Shown here piece by piece: positions 47,176-56,517 of a DNA stretch of 64,000 nucleotides. This DNA is from Methylomicrobium lacus_A (GTDB lineage: Bacteria; Pseudomonadota; Gammaproteobacteria; Methylococcales; Methylomonadaceae): contig NZ_CP169217.1 in NCBI RefSeq assembly GCF_041897535.1, positions 930,001-994,000 on the forward strand. The letters run 5' to 3'. Below the pieces are notes generated by a model. The model saw only the letters and a program-made list of their open reading frames with translations, searched no databases and was not told where the DNA came from. Position 1 is the first letter of the stretch, and each line of letters opens with the position of its first letter. The position numbers and the translations under genes are program-made.

Positions 47176-48570
47176 ATGAAGAAATTGAAAAAAACATCGG
47201 CCGGCCGGCTGCCTACGTGGGCAGCCTTGGTTTTCTTGCTGTTGGCCGTCGGCTTGCTCAGCGGTTGCCAGTTTGAGCCTACTACAAACTTTTTAGAATT
47301 TCCGCCGCCTGCCGTGACTCCCCCGCCGGACGCGACAAACAAGCAGCGGCCGAAACTTGCCAGCATCGCCACTCACACATTTTCGATCGCCAAAGGCCGC
47401 CGCATTGTCGGCCGACTTGCCGCGATCAGGGCACAAGACGGCGACACCTTGCCCGACATCGCCCGGCATTTCGGCCTGGGCTATAACGAGATCACTCTCG
47501 CCAATCCCGCTATCCGTCCCTGGACGCCTCAAGCGGGCGAGCGCGTGCTGTTGCCGTTGCGATTCATCCTGCCCGATGCGCCACGCAAAGGCATCGTGCT
47601 GAATCTGGCGAACATGCGGATGTTTTATTACCCACCGAAACAACCGGACGTCATCTTTACCTACCCACTCGGCGTTGGCCGAGAAGGTTGGCATACCCCT
47701 CTGGGACAAACCACGATCGTCGCAAAAAAAGCCAACCCGGCATGGGCTCCCCCGGAATCGATCCGGCGCGAACACGCGGCAAAAGGCGACCCGCTGCCTG
47801 CCGTGGTCCCCCCAGGCCCCGACAACCCGCTCGGCAAGTATGCGCTAGCGCTAGGTTTTGACCGCTACCTGATCCACGGCACCAACAAGCCTTACGGCGT
47901 CGGCATGCAGGTCAGTCACGATTGTGTGCGTCTTTACCCCGAAGATATCAAAAGGCTGTTCAAAAAAACTGCGGTCGGGACGCCGGTGCGGATCGTCCAC
48001 CAGCCTTATATGACGGCATGGAATGGGGACGTGCTTTATCTGGAAGCCAATGAGCCTCTGCAAAAATGGGCAGGCCAGAAAAAAAGGCTGCAAAAGTCGC
48101 TGCTGAAACAACTGCGGGAAACCGCCGCCAAAAAAGGAGCAACTGTGGATTGGAAAAAAGTCGAGCGCATCCTGCAACGCACCGACGGCATTCCCACCCC
48201 GATCCTGGCGGCCAGCCCGGATGCGCCGGAACTTGTCGCGCAAGCGCCGGAAGTGCAGCATCCCGGGCATTTCTACGGGCAGCCGGTGATTACAGGATTG
48301 ACCGATAGCGACTGGGCGATTTTGGTCGCCGACTTCCACAACGCGGCGATGGCGCAACAACTGGCGGCGATGCTGACGCATCAAGGTCCGCCAATCCCGG
48401 CGCGAAAGATTGAAAAAAACGGTTCTTATCAAGTGATCGCCGGCCCCTTCAAAAACAAAAAAGAAGCCGAATTGATTGCAAATCGCATCAAAATGGATTT
48501 CGAGATAGATGCCAGGCCGTTGCCGCCAGCCACGGCATCCTTACCGCAGGAAAACGCATCGGCCCAGTAG
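47176..48570 (+). CDS. Lipoprotein L,D-transpeptidase with LysM and SPOR domains
   Basis: About 464 residues run from the ATG at 47176. An ATG at 47065 is open but gives no signal peptide. The signal peptide ends in a lipobox (VGLLSGC). A LysM-type domain follows (AIRAQDGDTLPDIARHFGLG, near residue 80), then a YkuD catalytic domain (KGIVLNLANMRMFYYPP onward). Its active-site motif is IHGTNKPYGVGMQVSHDCVR, with Asp in place of the common Gly of SHGC. The C-terminal part (residues about 370-455, WAILVADFHNAAMAQQLAAM) has a SPOR-like repeat that binds denuded peptidoglycan. It likely cross-links peptidoglycan or attaches a protein to it. It is transcribed away from the EPS operon. Confidence 0.88.
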   Translation: MKKLKKTSAGRLPTWAALVFLLLAVGLLSGCQFEPTTNFLEFPPPAVTPPPDATNKQRPKLASIATHTFSIAKGRRIVGRLAAIRAQDGDTLPDIARHFGLGYNEITLANPAIRPWTPQAGERVLLPLRFILPDAPRKGIVLNLANMRMFYYPPKQPDVIFTYPLGVGREGWHTPLGQTTIVAKKANPAWAPPESIRREHAAKGDPLPAVVPPGPDNPLGKYALALGFDRYLIHGTNKPYGVGMQVSHDCVRLYPEDIKRLFKKTAVGTPVRIVHQPYMTAWNGDVLYLEANEPLQKWAGQKKRLQKSLLKQLRETAAKKGATVDWKKVERILQRTDGIPTPILAASPDAPELVAQAPEVQHPGHFYGQPVITGLTDSDWAILVADFHNAAMAQQLAAMLTHQGPPIPARKIEKNGSYQVIAGPFKNKKEAELIANRIKMDFEIDARPLPPATASLPQENASAQ

Positions 48571-48598
48571 CTACCTCATTGTCCACGAAAAGCGCCTG

Positions 48599-48633
48599 AT
48601 TTCCACAGGGTAAGAGTCGACCCTGTGGAAAAT
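48599..48633. terminator. Hairpin between convergent genes
   Basis: TTTCCACAGGGT (48600-48611) and ACCCTGTGGAAA (48620-48631) form a perfect 12-base stem with an eight-base loop. It lies midway between the stop of the L,D-transpeptidase (plus) and the stop of the metalloprotease (minus). The long T-run is missing but the stem is flanked by A/T, so a bidirectional terminator is likely. Confidence 0.75.
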
Positions 48634-48642
48634 CCAGTCATC

Positions 48643-50964
48643 TCATCGCTTCACCGTAACCGTTACGCTTGCCGAGGCAAGACCGCCCTTGCCATCGCTG
48701 ACGGTATAGGTGAAGGTATCCGTTCCTATCGCCGTGCCCGTATAGGATAGGGTTTGGCCATTGACGATCTTGCCTTTCGTGGTCGAGATAATGCTCAACG
48801 TATCGGCATCGACATCGCTATCGTTACTCAATACATTGATGCTGACGGTCTTTTTTACGCGAACCGTTGCCGTATCATTCACTGCAACCGGCGCATCATT
48901 GACCGGATTTACGGTGATATTTACCGTTGCCGACGCGGAACCGCCAATGCCATCGGAAATGGTGTAGGTAAAGCTATCGCTGCCGTAAAAATTGGCACTC
49001 GGTTTATAAGCAATGGTTCCGTCATTATTGATGGTGGCCACCCCATGCCCAGGGGTTCCGACCGAAACGATGGAGAGGCTATTGCCGCCACTCACCGAAT
49101 CGTTGCTCAATACCGGCAGGGTCGTCGTGCCGTCTTCCTCGACGCTGGCCGTATCATCATTTGCGACAGGATTCGGATTAATGGACGCAGCCGTTGTGGC
49201 GGTCGCCGGAGAGGAAGCTGGCGTTTGGTTACCGAAAGCATCGCGCGCCTTGACCTGAAAGGTATAAGAGGTTGCCGGCGCCAAACCGCTGATCACATAA
49301 TTGGGGCTGGCCTGCCAGGCGCTATTCACGCAGCCGGTACCGCCGTCAATACATGAGAACTGGTATTCAACCGTGCCGGATGCATCGCTTGCTACTGTTG
49401 ATTCCATGGCGATACTGTTATCGTTTTGCGCGGCCGGGGCCGTTTTCCAGTCCGGATTGGGTGCCGGCGGCGTAGTGTCACTAACAGGCGGAACGGTGCC
49501 GGTAATGAAAAACTCGCCTTCGCTGCCATAGCTGGAATAAGGAATCGACGAATTGCCTACACCGGTGATCGCGAGATAATACCGCCCCGCGCTGACCGAG
49601 GTGTTAATCACGGCGTTCGTATTGTCAAGCGGATCGCTGGTACCTATTTCAAAACCCGATGCGTCGTAGAGCGTTGCCTTGACGTCCAAATTCGCGCCTC
49701 GTATTAACGTGCCTGTCACATCGGGATGGGGGATTACCACTGCCCATGCCGGGGTAACGGAAATATTGACAGTGCCGGCTCCGACATCCAAGGCAAACAC
49801 ATCGACATCGCCTTTCGTTTCGATAATGCCTTTATTGGCTGGGAAAGTATTTCCTGGATCGTCTTGGGGTGTGGTTGCCAAAATACTGCCATCGCTTTCA
49901 ACGGCCAGCAGACTGGCTACGTCATTCGTATTGCCATGATCGTCCGCTTTAAACGTCAGTTTCGTGGCGATGATGCTGATGTCGTCCTGCGTATTATTGG
50001 CATCCGGGTATTCCCCCTTGCTCCATTCCGTCACATGCTTGTAATAACTGGCTCCCATGATCGGCGCCCAGGACGAATAGCCGCTTCCTAGCCCACTGTA
50101 ATAGCTCGCCGTGCTGGTACCATCGTGAGAGAGTCCCAGATTATGGCCGAATTCGTGTGAGCTGGCCTCGGCCGTGGAAGCCAACCCCAGATGATTGTAA
50201 TAAACCAGTGCGGGCGAATATTTAGTTGCATAGTCGCTACGGCCGAAAACGTTGACATAGGCGACACCGCCCGCTCCTTGGGACGGCATCGCCAGACCAT
50301 ATTGATCGACATCCTGGGTAATCAGCACCCGGCCGACCGTAGGTCCAAACACGGCGGGTATTTCTGTGGTGACGTCGATATTGAAAGGCGCAAAATCCTC
50401 GGCAACCCGATGCCAGATTTCGTGTATGCGGTTGAGTTCGTTATCGCTGAAAGAACTGGCATCGCCGTCAGTATCGTAGGGCACCGCGGTTAAAGTCGGG
50501 TAAGTCGAATTCCAGGCCGTGCCGCTAATCACATGACCATCAAAATCCAGAAACACTGTTCTTGAAGCGCCGGGTAGACTGTGCAGCTTAAAAACTTCTC
50601 CCGCTGGCAATGCCGAGGCTGCCGTAACTCCTTCTGTGATTGTGCTGCTTGTCGCTGATTCTGGAGCTGGGGTTTCGGCATCGATATAAAACACGCCCCC
50701 TTCCTGATCGACTTGCAACGTATTCGCATCGTTCGCAGGAAATGAGAATTCATGCAGCCTCTTCATCGCTTTTTTCCGAGCCGTCGAAGGAAGTTTTTCT
50801 AGCGCCTTCCGTAATCGGCTTTGCGCCGGCAGATCCCGGACCTGGAAAGGGGCGTCTTTTCCATACATCCTACCGACACCGGGGTTGGCGATTGCAGTAT
50901 CGTTGAGCGCGGTCAACAAGGCGAGCGTGGCGGCTGCGGACAGATAAAAATGGTTCTGATGCAT
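48643..50964 (-). CDS. Secreted metzincin-like metalloprotease with FN3 and cadherin-like domains
   Basis: About 773 residues run from the ATG at 50964 (an upstream ATG at 50994 gives a poorer signal peptide). The signal peptide ends near TAIANP. The catalytic zinc motif is SSHEFGHNLGLSHDG near residue 265. A methionine (Met-turn) follows in APIMGASYYKHVTEWS. This is a metzincin pattern (HExxHxxGxxHD), as in reprolysin-like proteases. An acidic, disulphide-poor region follows, then FN3 (residues 515-600) and two cadherin-like/tandem-95 repeats (DDTASVEEDGTTTLPVLSND, and VNDAPVAVNDTATVRVKK). It should be exported and act on proteins outside. Substrate and anchor are unknown; the C-terminus ends directly after the last repeat. 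Confidence 0.85.
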   Translation of the reverse strand: MHQNHFYLSAAATLALLTALNDTAIANPGVGRMYGKDAPFQVRDLPAQSRLRKALEKLPSTARKKAMKRLHEFSFPANDANTLQVDQEGGVFYIDAETPAPESATSSTITEGVTAASALPAGEVFKLHSLPGASRTVFLDFDGHVISGTAWNSTYPTLTAVPYDTDGDASSFSDNELNRIHEIWHRVAEDFAPFNIDVTTEIPAVFGPTVGRVLITQDVDQYGLAMPSQGAGGVAYVNVFGRSDYATKYSPALVYYNHLGLASTAEASSHEFGHNLGLSHDGTSTASYYSGLGSGYSSWAPIMGASYYKHVTEWSKGEYPDANNTQDDISIIATKLTFKADDHGNTNDVASLLAVESDGSILATTPQDDPGNTFPANKGIIETKGDVDVFALDVGAGTVNISVTPAWAVVIPHPDVTGTLIRGANLDVKATLYDASGFEIGTSDPLDNTNAVINTSVSAGRYYLAITGVGNSSIPYSSYGSEGEFFITGTVPPVSDTTPPAPNPDWKTAPAAQNDNSIAMESTVASDASGTVEYQFSCIDGGTGCVNSAWQASPNYVISGLAPATSYTFQVKARDAFGNQTPASSPATATTAASINPNPVANDDTASVEEDGTTTLPVLSNDSVSGGNSLSIVSVGTPGHGVATINNDGTIAYKPSANFYGSDSFTYTISDGIGGSASATVNITVNPVNDAPVAVNDTATVRVKKTVSINVLSNDSDVDADTLSIISTTKGKIVNGQTLSYTGTAIGTDTFTYTVSDGKGGLASASVTVTVKR

Positions 50965-51203
50965 AATGAGGTTCTCCCTGGTTCCGATTAACAATTGACT
51001 CTAGCTAAATTGCTTATCGGATAAGTTTACATCCCTTACTTTTTTCTAATACAACCGATGTTTTGATTATGCGACGCAGTTATCAATAATAAAAATTTTC
51101 GGCAACGTCATTTGAATTTAGAAAAAGCCGGCATCAGAAAAGTGTCGCCCCCTATTTTTGATATATTAAGTTACATAGTCCGCCCGTCTGCCATCCCATC
51201 GAG

Positions 51204-51923
51204 TCAATATGAGGGCCTCTTCTGGGCTAGAAACTCGAAATAAAGATAATCGTAAAGCTGTTTGGCTTCTTGGTCGGAGAGCTTGTCCAAAGTGAATCGC
51301 GGCATGGAGCCTGGCGAACCGTCCGGCATCTTGGGATCGCGTATAAAGTTCAGAAAATCATTGAAGTTTTGCAACTGCGGCGCGTTCCGGAGCGGGAGAC
51401 TGGGCACGATGATGTTTTCGCCGCGTCTATGACAGCCTGAGCAATGACTTTCGAAAGTATGCCGCCCAATTTTAAACTGTGCCGGCGCTTCGGGAGCAAA
51501 CCCCCGGTAAACCAGTTGCCCGCCAAAAAAGCCCAAACCACCGACAGTCAACATGCCTGAGAAATAAAGCGCCAGCATGGCTGGCGAATCATGATGGCGA
51601 CGCCCGATGACCACTGCCGTTAACATCAAGAGGAAGTACAGCGTGGCCAAAGCTAATTTCATCTTGATTTCGAAAATCCATGCCCCGCCATAAAAGCGCT
51701 GCCAATCCATGAACCCAACAGGTATGGCAAGAAAAATAAAGACAAAGGCAAGGACTGTTATCTGATAAGCCGTGTTTCGATAAGCCTGCTGTTTGGTCAG
51801 AAAAGCCAAAAGCGCAAAGCAAAAGGCTCCGATCGACATGCCTGCTGGCACGTGGACAAGAACCGGATGGACGGGATGTGAGTACCCAACCAGCGCGAGT
51901 AAGTCATACAGAACACTGCCCAT
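51204..51923 (-). CDS. Membrane-anchored cytochrome c with DUF2231-like domain
   Basis: About 239 residues run from the ATG at 51923 (an upstream ATG at 51971 adds a polar stretch). The first 130 residues carry four membrane helices, beginning SVLYDLLALVGYSHPVHPVL with HPVLVHVPAG, the pattern of DUF2231 membrane proteins. A single c-type haem motif CSGCH follows near residue 155 (RHTFESHCSGCHRRGEN), with a downstream Met in GSMPRFTLDKLSDQEA that could be the sixth ligand. It is likely anchored with the haem domain in the periplasm, and may pass electrons in a respiratory or redox-sensing chain. It has no haem partners beside it. Confidence 0.82.
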   Translation of the reverse strand: MGSVLYDLLALVGYSHPVHPVLVHVPAGMSIGAFCFALLAFLTKQQAYRNTAYQITVLAFVFIFLAIPVGFMDWQRFYGGAWIFEIKMKLALATLYFLLMLTAVVIGRRHHDSPAMLALYFSGMLTVGGLGFFGGQLVYRGFAPEAPAQFKIGRHTFESHCSGCHRRGENIIVPSLPLRNAPQLQNFNDFLNFIRDPKMPDGSPGSMPRFTLDKLSDQEAKQLYDYLYFEFLAQKRPSY

Positions 51924-52063
51924 GAGTGCGTTTCCTGTCGATGAAAGATCAGAATCGCCATGAAATAGCAATTTTCCCTTTCACCGATGCCGCTTTCCAT
52001 GACGGATTCTAACCGATTGAAATCGATCATATAGTAAGATACGACGCTTGACAACTGTACCCT

Positions 52064-52573
52064 TCAAGCCATGTCCCCGCTCTCCTGCCAACCCGCGAAC
52101 CACTCGGTCAAGTCGCGGGTATCGCCCATACCGCGGAGACGGTGGTCGATGGCGTCCTGGTTGCCCCACACCACCTCGTCCCAGGCGCCGCCGGCTACGC
52201 GCGTTTCGATGTCCTTACAGTAAAGCCCCTTGTCGCGCTGGACATAGAACCCGTACGTTCGGCAAGCCACCGGCCGGTGAGCATAGACCCGGCAGGCCCC
52301 CGCCGACCGATCCAACAGCGGGCAAACAATGGGGCGCGAGGACTGCTCGGCCAGCGCGGCGATGTCTTTGCCGATTTCCCGAAGCGGCTCCGGCGGCAGC
52401 GCGGCCAGCCCCTCCCGCAGTAAACTCCATTCCACCTCGGTGAGCCTCGGTATTTCGGCGAGTCGCCGGCAACATCCGTCGCAGCCCATGCGGCATAGCC
52501 AATCGGCATTGTCATCCCGGATGGTCTGTACCCGGGCGTCGATATCGGCATGAAGTTGATCAAGTGTGTTCAT
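52064..52573 (-). CDS. YkgJ-family cysteine cluster protein
   Basis: This 169-residue cytoplasmic protein has two cysteine groups that fit the YkgJ (CxxxCxxCC, zinc or Fe-S) family: WLCRMGCDGCCRRLAEI near residue 25, and VCPLLDRSAGACRVYAHRPV followed by ACRTYGFYVQRD near 90-115. The eight or so Cys likely bind a metal. The molecular function of the family is unknown. It is followed (93 bases) by the cytochrome c gene and preceded by the glycosidase-like gene. Confidence 0.85.
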   Translation of the reverse strand: MNTLDQLHADIDARVQTIRDDNADWLCRMGCDGCCRRLAEIPRLTEVEWSLLREGLAALPPEPLREIGKDIAALAEQSSRPIVCPLLDRSAGACRVYAHRPVACRTYGFYVQRDKGLYCKDIETRVAGGAWDEVVWGNQDAIDHRLRGMGDTRDLTEWFAGWQESGDMA

Positions 52574-52645
52574 CTGGGTATGGCCTTATATATTGACGGT
52601 GCCTTGAAAAGCCCTTTCTTGAGTGTTGCGTAATGCCTCACCTAG

Positions 52646-55600
52646 CTACCTTCCTGTCAAGCGTTCATAATCGGTTCGCGCCAACACATAAACAGGGCTG
52701 GCGGAGATGGGGATGTCCGCATTCCCCGAGGCGTCAACCGGAAGATCCTGGACATGCCCCACCACGTCTACCCTCAGCCAGTGTTTGCCGGGATCAAGCC
52801 GTAGCGGCCATTTACCGCTCGCCTCATCGCTCCGCCAAATCATCAAGGTGTCGCCAAAGTAAGCCGCCTGGACTGCGTTGTCCTGGGTATCGACGGCTCG
52901 ATAAGGCAAGCCGTCGATCAAGGCGCCCGCCGTATAGAGGGCCGCCTCGCCGGGCTTGTGACCCATCGAATAATCCCAGATCCGCCCGTAAGCCAGGTCG
53001 TATTCGTGACCGATGCAGAACGCCAAGCCCAAATAGTCGCTGCGGCTGTTGACCCAGGCGATCATTTTCGCGGCCTGCTCGGCCTGCCAGCGGCGCCCGG
53101 TCGGGCCGTGCATGGCCTTGGCGCCGGTCTCGCCGAGCCAGAAAGGCAAACTGTTTTTCCTGCCCAGGCTCGCATAAGCGGCCAGCACGCCGCGTTCGTC
53201 CTCGCTGTCGCCATTGCCGATCGGGCCGCCGAAACGCGGCGCTTTTTGCGGATAGGCATGCACATCCCAGGCGTCCAGATAGCGATCCAGGCCCAGTTGC
53301 AGTACCTGTTTGAACCAACCCTCCTCGCCCGGCCGCACCAGGCTGCCGCCGACATAATGAGCGTCGCTGCGCGCTTTGTGCGCCTGTTCGAACTCCCACT
53401 TGGCCCTCTCCACCCAGTGCGCGGGTTCGCGCAGCTTCTGCCACTCGGGCTCGCGGCGGATGTCTATCTCGTTGGTCGCTTTGAAGAAGCGGGTAAATGC
53501 CGCGGCGGTGTCGATGAATTTTTGTCCGTCCGCCGGATTGTCGTTCAGCCAGGAACTGTCGCCCGAAGAATCGGCAAACAAAACCAGGCCGCGCTGCTTC
53601 GCCCGCTCCCACTGTGCCCGATATTGCGGATCAAAGCCCGGATAGCTGCCGTAGCTTTTGTAAATCCCCAGCCGCTCCAGCCAGGTAAAATAGCCGCCTT
53701 CCTGATGAAAGCTCTTGTCGCCGTCGGCCAGGGCGTAATAGTCGTTGTTCCAGAGTTTTTTGCTGTCCAAACGCCGCTTTTGCTCGGCAGCGCCGCGCAC
53801 GACCGAAAAGCCGTCCGCAGGATAATTCATGATCAATCGACCTTCCGGCGTATAGAAAGACGGATAGACGGCGTAATAACCGGCCTCGTTGATCTTGCCG
53901 AAATCGACTTCGAGCTGGCCGGGGAACTGACCGCTGACTTCCTTGACCGCCACCTCGTTGCCGCCGTAATCGACCAGGCGCAACCGCAGTTTGGCCGGAA
54001 AACGCGGCAGCGGCGCCGGCAAGCTCGTTTCTTCCAGAACCGGATGCCAACGCATGTCCACCTTCAGCTTGATAGGATCGCCCGGATGCGGCAGATTGGC
54101 CGGCGCATCCACGAAGATCAAAGGCCGGAGCCTCGCGGCGATGCGGTTAAGCGCCGGATCGGCCGAAGGATCGGTCAGTTGCGTCTTGATCGAATCCAGA
54201 GGTCGGCCAGAGGTATCGGTAAACTGGGCGGCGAAATAAAACCTTTGCCCCTGATCATGCTGCATGACCAGCTTAACCAGCAGGCTATGCCATCCTGGCG
54301 ACAGCTTCAGCGTGGCGACTCGCGGCGCTTCCGGCCGATCCGACAACGCCGTGGCGACCAGGCCTTCGGTGGTCAGTCCGTGCAGCAGTGTTTTCATTTT
54401 TTCCATCGAAGATGAAAATCCGGCCGGCGGGTTCGGGTCATCGCTGAATGCGAAAGGCTGCCCATCCAGCCAAGCCGTGGTTCTGATGCCGGATTGTTTG
54501 AGATGCAGCAGCGCCTGGGTAGCCTGATCGGCATGCAGGTAAAGCTGGGCATAGCCGCTGCCGCGCGACCAGCCGTAGGCGTGGTCGGTGCTGGCCTCGA
54601 TGTCGGCGCTGCCGTCGGCTCGCGTAGGCGCCGCATGCCAAGTCAGCATCTTGCCGCCCATCATTTGCAGGCTCAGGTAGGGTTGCCCCGGGTTCGGCCG
54701 CAGCACGGTTTCGCTATCCAGCCCGACGATTGACATGCCTGCCAGACCGTCCTGCAATCCCCCCACCAGCCAAGCTTCCGGCACACCGGCCTTCAGCGGT
54801 TTTGGAACATCCTCGGTGACCGCAGGCGGCGCAGGCATCTTGCCGACTTTTTCGGGATCGGCAAGAAACTTCACCACCTCCGCTTCGCTGCCGGGCCCCG
54901 CCAGCACGCCGAGCACACCGTAAAGGTCGTCGGTCATCACCGCGGCAGGCAAGGCCGGCAGGTTCAGGCGGCGGGCCAGCGCATCGGCGTCCTGCCCTAC
55001 CCGGTATGCTACCGACAGCTTTTGATAGCCGGCGCGCGCGGCATCTGCCGCCAGTCCCCGAAACAGGATGTCATCCTTTTCGCCCTTGCCATCGAGCAGA
55101 TACAGGCGCCGCTTGGCATCCGGCAATGGCTTGGTCAATGCCAGAAAGCGATTCCTGGCCTGCGCCTGTTCGGCGCTCATCCAATCGCCGAGCGGCGCCT
55201 CCAGTTTCAGCAAAAATGCGTCAAAGACCTTGGCCCCATCGGCCTTGCCGGTATTATGGATTTCCAGCCAGCGATCACCCGGCAATACGGTGACCGTGGC
55301 CGGGGCTTCCAGCCATTGATATTCCCAAGGCGTGGTATTGGTCAGCACGAAATCGCCGCGTGTCGCCAGCTGTTCGGGCTGCGCCCCGGCCTTGACCGTG
55401 AAATTTTGCGCCACCTGCGACACCTCGCCGCCGCTTTTGTAGCGGGCAAAAACACGATACTGTCCCGGCGCGATCTCAGGCTTCAGTGCGAAACGAAAAT
55501 CGGCATCCCAACTGCCGAAGCCCGGGTGAAACACCTGAACCTCGTCCTTTTCGGTCAATACCGACGCGGCGCCGGGGCCGGCCGTGGCCTCGCCAAGCTG

Positions 55601-56296
55601 GACTTGCAGAGAATTATTTTTTTCGACGGCGGCAAAGGCCGGGGCCTTGCCTAAATCCAGCAGCACCACCGGCTTATCTGCCGTACCGCTTGCCGGCAGC
55701 GCAGACAATGGTGAAGCCAGTACAAAGGCGTCGAAAACCTTGGCGTCATGCCCTGCCCCGCTATCCCTGACCTCGATGACCGTGTCATCGGCCTTCAGGG
55801 CGACCTGCGACTCGGCGGCTATCCAGGCATAATCCCACCCCTTCGGTTTCATCGACAAAGAGCCGCGCAACTCCAGCCTGGATGCATCGGGTCCGGCCCA
55901 GACTTCGAAGGTCTGCACGCAGACCGCAGGATCGCCGCCCTGCCGCCAGCGCGCCCAGAAAGTGTACGAACCGGCCGGAAAGCCGGAGCCGAGTTTGAAG
56001 CGAAAGCCGACTTTCCAGTTGCCGAAACCCGGATGCAAAGAACTGATTTCATCCTTGTCAGCCTGAATCGAAGTGTCGCCTTCGTGGCCTGAGACTTCGC
56101 CGGCAGCCACTCTCGCGGTCTTATCGTCAACACCGCTTGATGCCGGCTCACGGCCGAGTTCAAGCAGCAGAACGGGCCTGTCGGCGCTGCCTTGTACCGG
56201 CAATCCCTGGATGACGCCGGCATGGCCAAGAGACGAGCCGGCCAGCGCCAGCAGCACCGCCTTTACCATCATGAAAAACAAGGTTAATGGCTTCAT
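52646..56296 (-). CDS. Large secreted glycosidase-like protein with duplicated N-terminal domains
   Basis: About 1216 residues run from the ATG at 56296 (MKPLTLFFMMVKAVLLALAG signal peptide; the frame is open to 56362). Two homologous N-terminal domains of about 175 residues follow. Each starts with a VLLLELG/VVLLDLG strand, has a DEISSLHPGFGNWKVGFRF-like motif and ends in AKVFDAF. They look like carbohydrate-binding beta-sandwiches. The middle (about 390-880) is a beta-rich region. The C-terminal part from about 880 is a TIM-barrel-like glycosidase domain, with a candidate acid/base Glu in KATNEIDIRREPEW, nucleophile-like Glu in FWLGETGAKAMHGP, and GFDPQYRAQW. It resembles GH5/GH39-type enzymes in layout only. 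The upstream region up to the plus-strand kinase at 56518 is shared. Confidence 0.7.
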   Translation of the reverse strand: MKPLTLFFMMVKAVLLALAGSSLGHAGVIQGLPVQGSADRPVLLLELGREPASSGVDDKTARVAAGEVSGHEGDTSIQADKDEISSLHPGFGNWKVGFRFKLGSGFPAGSYTFWARWRQGGDPAVCVQTFEVWAGPDASRLELRGSLSMKPKGWDYAWIAAESQVALKADDTVIEVRDSGAGHDAKVFDAFVLASPLSALPASGTADKPVVLLDLGKAPAFAAVEKNNSLQVQLGEATAGPGAASVLTEKDEVQVFHPGFGSWDADFRFALKPEIAPGQYRVFARYKSGGEVSQVAQNFTVKAGAQPEQLATRGDFVLTNTTPWEYQWLEAPATVTVLPGDRWLEIHNTGKADGAKVFDAFLLKLEAPLGDWMSAEQAQARNRFLALTKPLPDAKRRLYLLDGKGEKDDILFRGLAADAARAGYQKLSVAYRVGQDADALARRLNLPALPAAVMTDDLYGVLGVLAGPGSEAEVVKFLADPEKVGKMPAPPAVTEDVPKPLKAGVPEAWLVGGLQDGLAGMSIVGLDSETVLRPNPGQPYLSLQMMGGKMLTWHAAPTRADGSADIEASTDHAYGWSRGSGYAQLYLHADQATQALLHLKQSGIRTTAWLDGQPFAFSDDPNPPAGFSSSMEKMKTLLHGLTTEGLVATALSDRPEAPRVATLKLSPGWHSLLVKLVMQHDQGQRFYFAAQFTDTSGRPLDSIKTQLTDPSADPALNRIAARLRPLIFVDAPANLPHPGDPIKLKVDMRWHPVLEETSLPAPLPRFPAKLRLRLVDYGGNEVAVKEVSGQFPGQLEVDFGKINEAGYYAVYPSFYTPEGRLIMNYPADGFSVVRGAAEQKRRLDSKKLWNNDYYALADGDKSFHQEGGYFTWLERLGIYKSYGSYPGFDPQYRAQWERAKQRGLVLFADSSGDSSWLNDNPADGQKFIDTAAAFTRFFKATNEIDIRREPEWQKLREPAHWVERAKWEFEQAHKARSDAHYVGGSLVRPGEEGWFKQVLQLGLDRYLDAWDVHAYPQKAPRFGGPIGNGDSEDERGVLAAYASLGRKNSLPFWLGETGAKAMHGPTGRRWQAEQAAKMIAWVNSRSDYLGLAFCIGHEYDLAYGRIWDYSMGHKPGEAALYTAGALIDGLPYRAVDTQDNAVQAAYFGDTLMIWRSDEASGKWPLRLDPGKHWLRVDVVGHVQDLPVDASGNADIPISASPVYVLARTDYERLTGR

Positions 56297-56517
56297 AAGC
56301 TTAGGAAAATTGGATATGGAACAAACTGATACGCGCGCAAGTGGGCGAGCGATGCAATGCAAAATGTGTATAATAGGGCCTATTCGGTCGGATTAGCCAG
56401 TCAATGTGCCGGATGCACACTCGGATTTTTCGATGCCGAAAGCGCATTTTTCCCCAGCGCATCATCCCAAATAGAGATTGTTGGAGAAGGACTTTTGACG
56501 ATCTAACACGTCAAATT

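Noticed and set aside
48643..48720. PEP-CTERM or LPXTG-type sorting signal in the metalloprotease
   Set aside because: The C-terminus ends in VTVTVKR directly after a beta repeat, with no hydrophobic helix or sorting motif.
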